DNA from: Candidatus Anaerobiospirillum pullicola
Lineage (GTDB): Bacteria; Pseudomonadota; Gammaproteobacteria; Enterobacterales; Succinivibrionaceae
Direction of reading: 5' to 3'
NCBI GenBank assembly: GCA_018884035.1
Contig: JAHLFE010000130.1
Span: 1-34,496, forward strand
Length of the DNA stretch: 34,496 bases
In this document: positions 9,462 to 18,877 of the stretch, piece after piece
Numbering within the stretch: the first letter of the stretch is position 1
Layout: each line of letters opens with the position of its first letter
Made by a program: the position numbers and the translations under genes
Notes under the pieces: generated by a model
The model's database searches: none
What the model saw: only the letters and a program-made list of their open reading frames with translations
Told to the model about the DNA's origin: nothing

Positions 9462-9529
9462 AAAGGAGCGGCGGGATTACTCAGGAATGACTGTCTTCAG
9501 AGATGACAGCATTGAAGGTACGCAGGCGT

Positions 9530-9584
9530 ATCCTACCTTAAGGTAGGATCAGGCACACCTGAAACTTTCATCTCGAGGTGTGTG
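9530..9584. repeat. Palindromic intergenic element, copy 1
   Basis: A perfect 20-bp palindrome (9530-9549, core CCTACCTTAAGGTAGG) is followed by a second hairpin, CACACCT (9554-9560) with AGGTGTG (9576-9582). Blocks 9536-9554 and 9565-9581 recur at 17960-17978 (18 of 19 identical) and 17987-18003 (16 of 17). Both copies are intergenic. A dispersed repeat of REP or small-RNA type is likely. Confidence 0.7.
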
Positions 9585-9746
9585 CACTTACCAGCGTTCT
9601 AAGCCCGTGCGCATGAAAGTCATCACTTAGGGGAGCATGCATGAATGCTTGCATGCCTCAAAGTGGTTGCGCTACTTTAGAGGAAGCTCCTTTCAGGTAG
9701 TTCTCTGCTGCAAGGATCCCCTGTTGCTGAAGTTCGCGGTGCTTTC

Positions 9747-9775
9747 TTGGTATTTGGGTACAGAGTGGCTAAGAT
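9747..9775 (+). promoter_or_regulatory. Candidate sigma-70 promoter of mlaA
   Basis: TTGGTA (9747-9752) and TAAGAT (9770-9775) are separated by 17 nt, a standard vegetative promoter layout. The mlaA start codon is about 50 nt beyond the expected transcription start. Confidence 0.5.
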
Positions 9776-9832
9776 AGCGCTTGACTTTTGTTCACAGATT
9801 GTTACTTTTGCTCTGGGCATCACGAGGACACC

Positions 9833-10669
9833 ATGCACCAGCACCGTTTCCACAAACTTACCGCTGCCGTAGCTTTAGCTATTGGCATGTGTGGTTTTAG
9901 CGCTCTGACGCCAGCCACTGCGGCCCACGGCTCGTACAATCCTATGATGCCGCGTCAGCTCAGTGCTGAAATGGCGCAGCGTGATTACGCTTACGGTTAC
10001 AGCATTCTCTCTGGCCACGCGCTTGATAGCCTCGAGGAGCCTAACCGTGCGATGTGGTTTTTAAACTACGACATCTTTGATCACTACATCCTGCGTCCGG
10101 TCGCGCACGGTTACGCTTACCTGCCTCAGGGCGTGCAAAGCTCCATGGGCAATTTCTTTAATAACCTCGATGAGGTAAACAACATCCCTAATAACCTCTT
10201 AGTAGGTGATGTTGGTGGCTCGGCGGTCTCGTTGGGGCGTTTGGTGATTAACTCCACCATTGGCCTGTTAGGCTTTTTTGATGTCGCTAGCCAAATGGGG
10301 CTTACCGCTCACACCATGCCTATGGGCACGGTCTTAGGTAAGGGCGGCGTAGAGCAGGGCCCATTCTTAATGATTCCTGCTTACGGTCCAACCACCGCAC
10401 GTGATCTTCATGGTAATGTGGTCGATGGTCTGCCATGGGCGGCCTTATCGTGGCCAGTGACCATTGGTAAGTGGGCTTTAGAGGGCGTACACAACCGTGC
10501 GCAGCTGATTCCCCAAGAGGATATGGTCGATAACTCCATGGATCCTTACGCTACGACGCGTGATGCCTTATTGATGTATGACGAGAATCAGGTCAATCCT
10601 GTGCAAGAGGGCGTAGTCGAGAGTGAGGACGACTTTGACGAGTCCTTATTAGACGAGATTGACGGCTAA
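9833..10669 (+). CDS. mlaA: MlaA/VacJ family outer-membrane phospholipid-transport protein
   Basis: MlaA sits in the outer membrane and removes misplaced phospholipids from the outer leaflet, passing them to the MlaFEDB system. I chose the ATG at 9833 (278 aa) because GAGG lies 6 nt upstream; an upstream TTG at 9788 lacks support. Residues 1-30 form a signal peptide. A cysteine at position 20 is preceded by IGM, a poor lipobox, so ordinary signal-peptidase cleavage near ATA-AHG is as likely as lipidation. Family motifs follow: EEPNRAMWFLNYDIFDHYILRPVAHGY (67-94, key residues N71, R72, D80, D83, P89), NFFNNLDEVNN, VINSTIGLLGFFDVA and GPTTARDLHGNVVD. The last 30 residues are very acidic. No other mla genes are nearby. 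The family call is secure. Confidence 0.92.
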   Translation: MHQHRFHKLTAAVALAIGMCGFSALTPATAAHGSYNPMMPRQLSAEMAQRDYAYGYSILSGHALDSLEEPNRAMWFLNYDIFDHYILRPVAHGYAYLPQGVQSSMGNFFNNLDEVNNIPNNLLVGDVGGSAVSLGRLVINSTIGLLGFFDVASQMGLTAHTMPMGTVLGKGGVEQGPFLMIPAYGPTTARDLHGNVVDGLPWAALSWPVTIGKWALEGVHNRAQLIPQEDMVDNSMDPYATTRDALLMYDENQVNPVQEGVVESEDDFDESLLDEIDG

Positions 10670-11151
10670 GACCAAAGCTCATACTCAGCAAGCCAGGAGT
10701 GATCTCATAAGTGACAGCGGCAAGGTTAAGTGCAGGTAACGTCCTAATCCTGAAGATGAATGTAGCAAGTAAGCCTGAGCCTATCTTCAGGGGGCACGCA
10801 GTCTGGACTTAAATGCCGTCAGCTATGAAGTCAGTCGTTGCCATATTTAGCTGCAACCACCACCACCACCACCACTCTCCATTGTGGTAACAGCAGGGGG
10901 AGCTATCGTACTCAGAGGTGAAGCAGCGCCGTGCGCTGCCTCGCACCAAGAGGACAGCTGAAACAGCTTGCTGCCACTTTGCGTGCAGATCGTAACTGTG
11001 TCACCGCCGAGTGCTTACCCTCAAGATGGTGAGCAGTATCACTGTGGTGGTAGTTACAGCACGGGGCTGGTGTCAGACCACGTCTCTGTCACCACCAAAC
11101 TTTTTACTCTGGGCGCTGTGAGCGCCCCTTTTCATTTGTGGGCGCATATTC
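10670..11151. other. Intergenic region between mlaA and tyrA
   Basis: No convincing gene. A CCA trinucleotide run (six copies) spans 10857-10875. A GC-rich hairpin at 11111-11127 lies just before tyrA and is entered separately. Confidence 0.55.
11111..11132 (+). terminator. Hairpin directly upstream of tyrA (terminator or attenuator)
   Basis: GGGCGC (11111-11116) and GCGCCC (11122-11127) form a 6-bp GC stem with loop TGTGA, followed by CTTTTC. It ends about 20 nt before the tyrA start. It could end an upstream transcript or act in a tyrA leader. The T run is short, so termination strength is uncertain. Confidence 0.4.
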
Positions 11152-12741
<1,590 letters not shown>

Positions 12742-12914
12742 TTCCGGTAGAGTTGCTAGAAGTTCTCCCTTCTTCCCTCCCGCTTTTACGGACTCTCTCC
12801 AGCAACAAGGGGGCATACCGCGCGGTGTGTTTCCTCAAAGCAGGTGACATTGGTGTTTCCTTTTGCTTCTTAGACACCTGCTTACGCCCCTGTTCTTAAG
12901 GTTTTCCCGTTCTT

Positions 12915-14486
12915 ATGGCTCTTTTCAAAAAGATTGCCCTCATTGTCTTGATCAACGCGGCCGTGATCTCGCTGCTCTTAGTAGCCCAGATCAAGGTCGC
13001 TACCTATCTTTTTGATAGCAAGCTCAACTCCGCCTTAAGTCGCGCTGAGCGCGTGATGCCAGGCCTGAAGCTTAGCTATACCCCAGGAGCCAACTCCTTT
13101 ACTGTGCGCCAAGGCCGTCTCTTTTATGAGATCCCTTTAAAGCAAGGCAACAATCTGGGCGTGACCTCGGTCACCGGTGCTGTCGACCTGAAGGTAGGCT
13201 TTGGTGCCTTACGCGTCACTGGTGCTATGGATAGCGTCCCAGGTGTGGGCAATATTGAGGACGTCTTAAGCAAGTTTAACGTTGAGCCGATCTCCTTTAG
13301 CGGTGCCTTTAAGGCCCGCGCCGTGACGCCACGCCTTGAGGGTACCTTAAAGACTGATTCCTTCTTGTGGCCTACCAGCACCGGCATCTGCAAGCTCGGC
13401 CAAAATTCCCTGCACTTCTTAGCCACCTCCAAAGAAGATGTCGACGTTAAGTTCAGCTCGGCGGGTGTGGTCTGTGAGGGCGCTTTACGCTACAACAATA
13501 AGCCTAACTATCGTCTTGACCTCTTAGGCCTCGATGTCCAGTTCCTGCCACGTATCATCAACCAAAAGCCACACTTTGATAGCCTGATCGTTAACTTAAA
13601 GCAGCTGGACTTTAAGTTCTCGGCTCTCTATGCCATTGGCTTTAGCCCTGAGGAGCAGGTGCGCGATCCATCCTTACAGGATGCCATCTCCTTTAGCAAT
13701 GTCTCAACGCTGGTGGCTTTAAGCCAGCCAGATGATGAGGGCATGGCTAAGCTTACCTTTAGCAATAGTGGCAACTACGGCTTTGCCTTCCCTTACATTC
13801 GCTACAACGAAGAGCAGCCTTACTACCGCCTAGATAACTTTAAGCTGGCGGGCTCAGTGGAGCGTATCTCTATTCCTCGTCTGTTTGATGCGGCGAAGAG
13901 CGTGATGCAAAACGCCAGTGAGCAGTTTGACTCCAAGCAGGTGATGAAGGAGTTCTTAAGTGGCTTTACGGACACCATTATCTGTACCTTAAATGAGTTT
14001 GGTTACACTCATGAGGGCCAGAGCTTAAGCGTGACTGGTGTTTCTAATGTAGCCTTTGATGAGACCAGTGATCGTCCAAAGCTGCGTCAGTTTGACTCGG
14101 ATTACAAGATTAAGGTCGATAAGAACATGCTTGAGGAAATGGCCGGTGAGAGTTACGCCACGCCATTACACAATGCGGTGGCTGCTAACCAGATCACCTT
14201 TGATGGCAGCAGTTACAGTACCGACCTGCGCATTGAGGGCAAGCAGATGTTCTTAAACGGCATTGCCGTGGAGAATCTGGTGTCGCAGGATGACATGCTC
14301 TACGAAGAGGAGCAAAAAGCGCAAGCAGCCCAGCGTGCACAAGAGCAGGCTGATGCGGCGGCGCTGCAAGCGGAGATTGAAGCGGCCCAGCGTGCTCAGG
14401 AGAATCTGCCATCGATGGTGGACGGTAGCCTCAATCAGCAAAACCAAGAGTTCAATAATGGTGCTGATGGAACGGGTATAAACTAA
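12915..14486 (+). CDS. DUF945 (YdgA-like) family membrane-anchored envelope protein
   Basis: This 523-aa protein has an N-terminal membrane anchor (about residues 7-29) and a large, probably periplasmic, beta-rich body. Its layout matches the DUF945/YdgA family: a short cytoplasmic start, one helix, a K/SxLxxAxxxxPGL-type opening, repeated amphipathic strands, and a closing segment YSTDLRIEGKQMFLNG that parallels the ITTSLQYxxGQITLNG end of E. coli YdgA. About 60 residues after that are Gln/Ala/Glu-rich helix and a disordered Asn-rich tail. The function of the family is not well defined. The ATG at 12915 has only a distant AAGG upstream. It follows tyrA by 173 nt and hairpins follow its stop. 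Family call moderate. Confidence 0.6.
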   Translation: MALFKKIALIVLINAAVISLLLVAQIKVATYLFDSKLNSALSRAERVMPGLKLSYTPGANSFTVRQGRLFYEIPLKQGNNLGVTSVTGAVDLKVGFGALRVTGAMDSVPGVGNIEDVLSKFNVEPISFSGAFKARAVTPRLEGTLKTDSFLWPTSTGICKLGQNSLHFLATSKEDVDVKFSSAGVVCEGALRYNNKPNYRLDLLGLDVQFLPRIINQKPHFDSLIVNLKQLDFKFSALYAIGFSPEEQVRDPSLQDAISFSNVSTLVALSQPDDEGMAKLTFSNSGNYGFAFPYIRYNEEQPYYRLDNFKLAGSVERISIPRLFDAAKSVMQNASEQFDSKQVMKEFLSGFTDTIICTLNEFGYTHEGQSLSVTGVSNVAFDETSDRPKLRQFDSDYKIKVDKNMLEEMAGESYATPLHNAVAANQITFDGSSYSTDLRIEGKQMFLNGIAVENLVSQDDMLYEEEQKAQAAQRAQEQADAAALQAEIEAAQRAQENLPSMVDGSLNQQNQEFNNGADGTGIN

Positions 14487-14493
14487 CAGCATC

Positions 14494-14516
14494 TGCTCCC
14501 GTAAGGCGCGGGAGCA
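14494..14516 (+). terminator. Hairpin after the DUF945 gene
   Basis: TGCTCCCG (14494-14501) pairs perfectly with CGGGAGCA (14509-14516) over a 7-nt loop, 8 nt after the stop codon. There is no T run, so it may be a Rho-dependent or mRNA-stabilising hairpin. Confidence 0.5.
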
Positions 14517-14534
14517 CACTCTAAAGTGATGACG

Positions 14535-14565
14535 GCGGCAGCTGACTTCAAGGTAGCTGCCGCTT
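14535..14565 (+). terminator. Second hairpin after the DUF945 gene
   Basis: GCGGCAGCT (14535-14543) and AGCTGCCGC (14555-14563) form a perfect 9-bp stem with an 11-nt loop, followed only by TT. Together with the preceding hairpin it marks the 3' end of this transcription unit. Confidence 0.5.
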
Positions 14566-15263
14566 CACTATGAGTAGCCGTACAGGGGCTCTTTGTAGCT
14601 GACAGCTGGCTGCTTTATGCGGTTCCTTTGCTTTGCTTTCATGAGTCCCGCCACATCACCACTGAACCTCAGAGAGGACGTTACACCTCAGAGCTACCTC
14701 GCATCACCTTGAGGGTGGTATGCATGCACTCATATCCAGCTTGCAGGTGGGGTAGCAACCACTCTCAATTCATCACTAAGAGTACCTTGCTGTTAGGTGT
14801 TTTAAGTTCGTGGGTGGTATGCTCCCACTCCTATTCTGTCCTTTCTTGGTGCTGCGCCGCTCCGGTGTGTCCTTTGTTGTGAGGTGTTGTGAGGGCCTTT
14901 GCCTATGTGTGAGAAAGCTATCGCCATTAACCTACCGCAAATATACGTCGTGGTAGCGACTCTTGATGCTCTATAGTAGTCTATATCATGGTGTTGCACC
15001 AAGGATGCTTAACCCCACCGCAAAGGCCGCTTCTAAGCCAAGAACATAGGGGGAATTTCCTCGGCAGAAGCAAGAGGAAAAAGCTCTCTTGGTGTCGTCA
15101 CTTGCATCCCTAAGGCTGCGTGCATACTCAGCAGCATGCGTTCTTGTCAGCATGCTTACCGTAGGTTAGAGCGAGCGTTTCCCCCACAAGCTAACGCTGG
15201 TATGCACAGGATGAACTACCGTAGACTTACGTCTGCGGTTTCACATTGCTAACTCTGCTTTTA

Positions 15264-15286
15264 CACAGTGTTAACACTGCTTTTTT
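15264..15286 (+). terminator. Palindrome followed by a T run in the 1.8 kb gap
   Basis: CAGTGTTAACACTG (15266-15279) is a perfect 14-bp palindrome: a 5-bp stem with loop TTAA, followed by C and six T. This fits a small intrinsic terminator, yet no gene precedes it on this strand for about 780 nt. It may end a small RNA or leader transcript. Confidence 0.4.
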
Positions 15287-15426
15287 CTAGTAGCGAGCCG
15301 CTATCTGATCTTCTGATGTAGTTTGCGGATCACTACGGGCTTGTCCACAAAGCCCCCATCAAGTCGGGACAAAATATCCTTTCTTGAGTTCTTGGGAACA
15401 TTATAACAGAGGCTGGTATTGGCCGC

Positions 15427-15723
15427 TTACATCCCTACGCTTACGCATAAGGAATTACGCGGCTTCGTTAAAGCACAGCGCTGCTCCATCCAGCCATCCA
15501 TCCAGCCACCCACCAATCTCGCTATCCAGCGATCCCGACAGCCTTTTCCTTTCATGGTTATGATGGTTACAGCGTAGATACATGTTAGGGCTGGTGCTCG
15601 TTGCCACAGGGTGTGGTCTAGCAGGGGTAAAGTGCTAGATTTCCCTGCAATATATCTATGTAGTCTGGTATAATCTTTGGCATCTAAATGGGCTTTATCT
15701 GGCAAATAATGGGGTGTTTTCAT
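15427..15723 (-). other. Doubtful 98-aa ORF in AT-richer DNA
   Basis: The frame opens MKTPHYLPDKAHLDAKDYT and looks protein-like for about 55 residues. It then degrades into a Gly/Trp/Met pattern produced by CCATCCAGC-type short repeats on the + strand (about 15486-15512). No ribosome site precedes the ATG. Base composition of the first half is more AT-rich than the neighbouring genes. I do not recognise the family. It may be the remnant of an acquired gene or mobile element, or chance. Confidence 0.25.
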
Positions 15724-16311
15724 CTTTTGCTGGTATACTAACCTTGTGAAGGATTTAACACCAAAAAGCCGCTTTGCAGGTCATAACATTTTCGCCATCT
15801 ATTTGGGGTAAAGAGGCTATATCTACGCTAGTTTACCGTAGCAACCACGATAGCACATCCAGTAGAAGGCACATTTGTGCCTGTTGTCGAGGCGTTCCAT
15901 AGATAAGCACCTCTTATGGGGATGGAATTGTGGGAAAGCTCAGAGGAACTGCCTTGGGTATAGGGGGTGACCTAAGGTAGGTTGAGACTTTTGTTGTACA
16001 GCTTGGCTGCGAGTGCGTCTTCTTGGTGGGAGTGGGGTAGAGAGTGCAAGGCGGCATCTGTTTTGGGTTGGGGCTCACGCTGCAACCGTGCTGCGCATGG
16101 CATTACTCTGCACTGCTCTGCGCTGCAACAATAGAGAAACAAGGTGATACCTTTCTCGGGCAGCTTACTAGGCTCGTCACTTCACGACGGCAATAAGTGC
16201 GCGTCTTACAAGGTCGCTGTATAGTACTGATGCGACGTGCACTGACAGTGGCAACTTAAGCTTTTCCTGTAGAGAGAAACTTAAGCTCAACCTTGTGAGC
16301 AAAGGTGCGTA

Positions 16312-17721
16312 ATGGGCGATAACAAAGGCTTAGACCTGAGAGGTGAGCAGAGATCAAAGTCAGAAGCAGAGCTGGATCGTTCGCCTCTGTGGTCGTCGCT
16401 TTCCTGTCTAGACTTAGTGCCTCACTTGCATCACCCTTGTGCCGTTGCTCACACCGTAAGTGGCAGTCACAATCCCTTAGCCTCTATTGAGCAGCAGATG
16501 CTCGATAACAATCAGCTGCGCTTGTTTTTCTACGACTGCCTGTTAGGTGGTATCTCCTCTGTCGGTCAAGAGTTACCAGCAGATACGATCGTGGATTGGC
16601 CACAGGGCTTACATGGCTACGTGCTGCAGCTGACTTTAGATGGCGAGGGCCTCGTGCGCGATAGGGAGCAGAGCTTTACTTGCGTCCCTGGCGACCTGTT
16701 GCTATTCCCACCAAAAGTACCAATGTACTACCACCTTAAGCCCTTTGCTTCGCATTGGGTCTATGCGTGGATTTACTTCTATCCACGACCGTATTGGCGG
16801 CCTGCGCTTAACTTTCCTGATGCGATTTCCTTAAAACCGACCATTAGTGCTGCCATTGGTGATGATTTGCGCCAGCAAGCGCTGAAACTGGCGGTACCAG
16901 TAGCAGAGGAAGAGTTGGCCTCAGGTGCTATGACGCCTCAAACAGCGGCAGCTCCTAAGACCACGCTCAGTGGTGCGCAAGCTTCCGCGTATGACCCGAT
17001 GAAGCTCTTACGACAGATTGCTGCTATTGAGGAGCAGCTGGGACGCGAGATCGATTTAGAGCCAGCAGAGCAGTTACAGGCGCAAGAGACCTTAGCCGCG
17101 CATTACAAGGGGCAGAGTCCAGAGGAGATTGTTTCCTCATGCTTAACCCTGTGCACCAAGGACATGGTGAGCAATGCGGTGGGTTATTTTCAGGTGCCAC
17201 ACAGCCAATGGGAGGAGTTTGCGTCGCTCTTTAAGCAGGTGGTGCGGCGCACGCAATCGCTCCATGAGTTTAGCCGCCTCCTTGCCAGTAACTACTTAGA
17301 GCAGATCCTCTTACGCCGCATGGAGTTGGGCTTAAACGATGAGCTCATGGTGGTGGATCAGCGCGTCAGCCATACCTGCCTGTATATGCAGGAGAATATC
17401 AGCAACCCACAATTTTCCATTGCGGACATTGCGGCGCATTCGCAGCTGTCTACTTCACGTATCTCGCACCTATTTGAGGGCAATACGGGGATGTCGATCA
17501 TTCGCTGGCGTGATCAGGAGCGTCTGAAGTTGGCTAAGCACTTATTGCTTTCGACTAACATGCGTATGGATCAGATCGCAGCGCAGATTGGCATTCAGGA
17601 TCGTGGCTACTTCTTTAAGTTCTTCAAGCGCAATTGCGGCCTGACACCGAATCAGTACCGCCGCGATGTGCGCATGGCCTTTTTGCAAGGAGCTGAGCTT
17701 GAAGAGGATGACTTGGATTAG
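16312..17721 (+). CDS. AraC-type transcriptional regulator with a large interdomain insert
   Basis: This 469-aa protein is close in design to E. coli AraC rather than merely to the wider family. The cupin region reads GYVLQLTLDGEGLV ... CVPGDLLLFPP ... WVYAWIYFYPRPYW (102-162), matching AraC's sugar-binding arm domain. The linker LASNYLEQILLRRME is conserved. The DNA-binding domain with two helix-turn-helices spans 352-455 (FSIADIAAHSQLSTSRISHLF; MDQIAAQIGIQDRGYFFKFFK). Two differences stand out. The position of arabinose-contacting R38 of AraC is W96 here (VDWPQG against IDRPLG). About 115 residues (188-305) are inserted between the cupin and the linker. The ATG has AAAGG 7-8 nt upstream. 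No arabinose genes are in the window, so the ligand is unknown and I do not assign the symbol araC. Confidence 0.88.
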   Translation: MGDNKGLDLRGEQRSKSEAELDRSPLWSSLSCLDLVPHLHHPCAVAHTVSGSHNPLASIEQQMLDNNQLRLFFYDCLLGGISSVGQELPADTIVDWPQGLHGYVLQLTLDGEGLVRDREQSFTCVPGDLLLFPPKVPMYYHLKPFASHWVYAWIYFYPRPYWRPALNFPDAISLKPTISAAIGDDLRQQALKLAVPVAEEELASGAMTPQTAAAPKTTLSGAQASAYDPMKLLRQIAAIEEQLGREIDLEPAEQLQAQETLAAHYKGQSPEEIVSSCLTLCTKDMVSNAVGYFQVPHSQWEEFASLFKQVVRRTQSLHEFSRLLASNYLEQILLRRMELGLNDELMVVDQRVSHTCLYMQENISNPQFSIADIAAHSQLSTSRISHLFEGNTGMSIIRWRDQERLKLAKHLLLSTNMRMDQIAAQIGIQDRGYFFKFFKRNCGLTPNQYRRDVRMAFLQGAELEEDDLD

Positions 17722-17744
17722 AGGCGGGGAAACTGAGGAGGGCA

Positions 17745-17765
17745 TAAGGGACTTAAAGTCCCTTA
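17745..17765 (+). terminator. Hairpin after the AraC-like gene
   Basis: TAAGGGAC (17745-17752) and GTCCCTTA (17758-17765) form a perfect 8-bp stem with loop TTAAA, 24 nt after the stop codon. There is no T run on either side, so it is only terminator-like. Confidence 0.4.
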
Positions 17766-17954
17766 CGGTTGCAGGGCAGGGTAGAGCTGCGCTGGGCATG
17801 GCCGAGCAGGCAAGGCAGGCAACATAGCACCGCAAGCAGATAAAGGCGGCTACCCCAAGCTGCTCAGGGTAGTGTTTTTTCTGGTGGTAGGTAGGGGGAG
17901 GTGGTAGGGAGCGACTTACTTAATAGATGACGGGATTTATGGCAAGCATGCTGG

Positions 17955-18011
17955 CCTCACCTTAAGGTAGGCTCAGGCTAGAACAGCTTTTATCTCGAGG
18001 TGTAGGCTGTT
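17955..18011. repeat. Palindromic intergenic element, copy 2
   Basis: CCTTAAGGTAGG plus CTCAGGC (17960-17978) and CTTTTATCTCGAGGTGT (17987-18003) match copy 1 at 9536-9581 almost base for base. The first hairpin is weaker here because of one mismatch. The second is rebuilt from different bases, AACAGC (17982-17987) with GCTGTT (18006-18011), so pairing is kept while sequence changes. It lies between two convergent genes. Confidence 0.7.
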
Positions 18012-18121
18012 GTCAGCACTAAGCTCTGCATCCGTCAGTTATTAGATAACTCATTCCTAGGTGAGATGTTCTCTGGTGCTGGCCTACCTGACAGTGGTGT
18101 AGCCTCGGCGCTTAGTGGCGC

Positions 18122-18877
18122 TTAGTGCTTGTGCCCGAAGTGACGGGGCCGCAGAATGTAGCTCTGCTTCTTCTTAAACGCTGTAAACATGAACATAAAC
18201 ATGCACAGCACTAAGATGCCTGCGGTGAGCACCTGCCCCATCAGCTGGCTCGGAATGACGCCACGCTGCGTTAAGGCCAGAATGCAAGGAATAGCAATAA
18301 AGAGGAAGCAAATCAAAAGGACGCGGATATAGCGCACCATGGCCTCATTGGGGCTATTGCGGCGGGCTAATTTGGTTGGGATGTCGAGCTTGTATCCTGG
18401 CTCTTGGTGGTAGGTTGGGCCCTCAATAATGGCCGCATTGGCGGTGTAGCGGTAGAGTACGATCTTGACTCCAGGGCGTTGCACTGTTTCCAGCTTGAGA
18501 TTGAGCAGGGCATTGGCGTGGCAGGCAATAGCGCGCTCGATCAGTGCGGAGCGGGCCTCACGCTCAGAGCCACCTTCGGCTGCTAACTGGTAATCAAAGT
18601 TCTCATGGATCATGTCGTGCTCAGGATAGCGCGCAGCGGTGGTGAGGGCTACCTTGGTGTTAGAGAGATCGAGCGCTTTGCACGAGAGGAGAGTGGACTT
18701 ACCTGGGCGAAAGAACGAGGGCTGCTTGCTAATTTCAAACTCGCAATCGGCACCTACAGTGAGATTAGGGTCGTTTTTGAGCTCCCCTAAAGTAGCATGA
18801 TAGGTTTCAGCGCGCTCGGGGTTGTTGACCACACAATAGCCTTGGTCGCGCTTAATCTCGATAATGGTGCCTTGCAT
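18122..18877 (-). CDS. OB-fold-like / YbjQ-like protein with two C-terminal membrane helices
   Basis: This 251-aa protein is not a family I can name. Residues 1-70 start MQGTIIEIKRDQGYCVV and look like a cold-shock/OB-fold barrel. Residues 105-152 (ALIERAIACHANALLNLKLE ... YRYTANAAII) resemble the core of YbjQ-type domains, where an alpha helix is followed by GANAV-type strands. Two hydrophobic helices follow at about 184-203 and 212-234, and the end is basic and His-rich (RPRHFGHKH). Some cold-shock-domain proteins carry membrane tails, which is a parallel, not a homology claim. The start is supported by GTGAGG about 8 nt upstream. The gene lies 477 nt downstream of htpX on the same strand, behind a likely terminator, so it is probably separate. 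Confidence 0.65.
   Translation of the reverse strand: MQGTIIEIKRDQGYCVVNNPERAETYHATLGELKNDPNLTVGADCEFEISKQPSFFRPGKSTLLSCKALDLSNTKVALTTAARYPEHDMIHENFDYQLAAEGGSEREARSALIERAIACHANALLNLKLETVQRPGVKIVLYRYTANAAIIEGPTYHQEPGYKLDIPTKLARRNSPNEAMVRYIRVLLICFLFIAIPCILALTQRGVIPSQLMGQVLTAGILVLCMFMFMFTAFKKKQSYILRPRHFGHKH

Larger units (their letters stand above)
9404..9832. other. Intergenic region after jetC; no JetD gene
   Basis: No ORF here could encode the JetD nuclease (DUF3322/DUF2220) that normally follows jetC in type I Wadjet operons. The region holds a T-rich stretch right after the jetC stop, a triple direct repeat, a palindromic element (separate entries), a GCATGC inverted repeat at 9635-9656, and a promoter for the next gene. 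Confidence 0.7.
14487..16311. other. 1.8 kb gap before the AraC-like gene
   Basis: No secure coding sequence is visible. It contains the two hairpins after the DUF945 gene, a 9-bp stem with loop TTAC at 15218-15239, a terminator-like palindrome at 15264-15286, extended -10-like boxes TGGTATAAT (15666-15674) and TGGTATACT (15731-15739), and a more AT-rich stretch at about 15.6-15.85 kb around a doubtful leftward ORF. A near-repeat, AACTTAAGCTTTTCC / AACTTAAGCTCAACC, occurs at about 16252-16300 just before the regulator. Confidence 0.5.

Noticed and set aside
9781-9803. TTGACT at 9781 as the -35 of mlaA
   Set aside because: No -10 box at the right spacing before the start codon; the 9747-9775 pair fits better.
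10857-10875. CCA repeat considered as part of a coding sequence
   Set aside because: No open frame with a start surrounds it; kept only as a note on the intergenic region.
14487-16311. tRNA, CRISPR array or riboswitch in the long gaps
   Set aside because: No cloverleaf with a TTC-loop signature, no regularly spaced repeats and no known aptamer core were seen here or in the other gaps.
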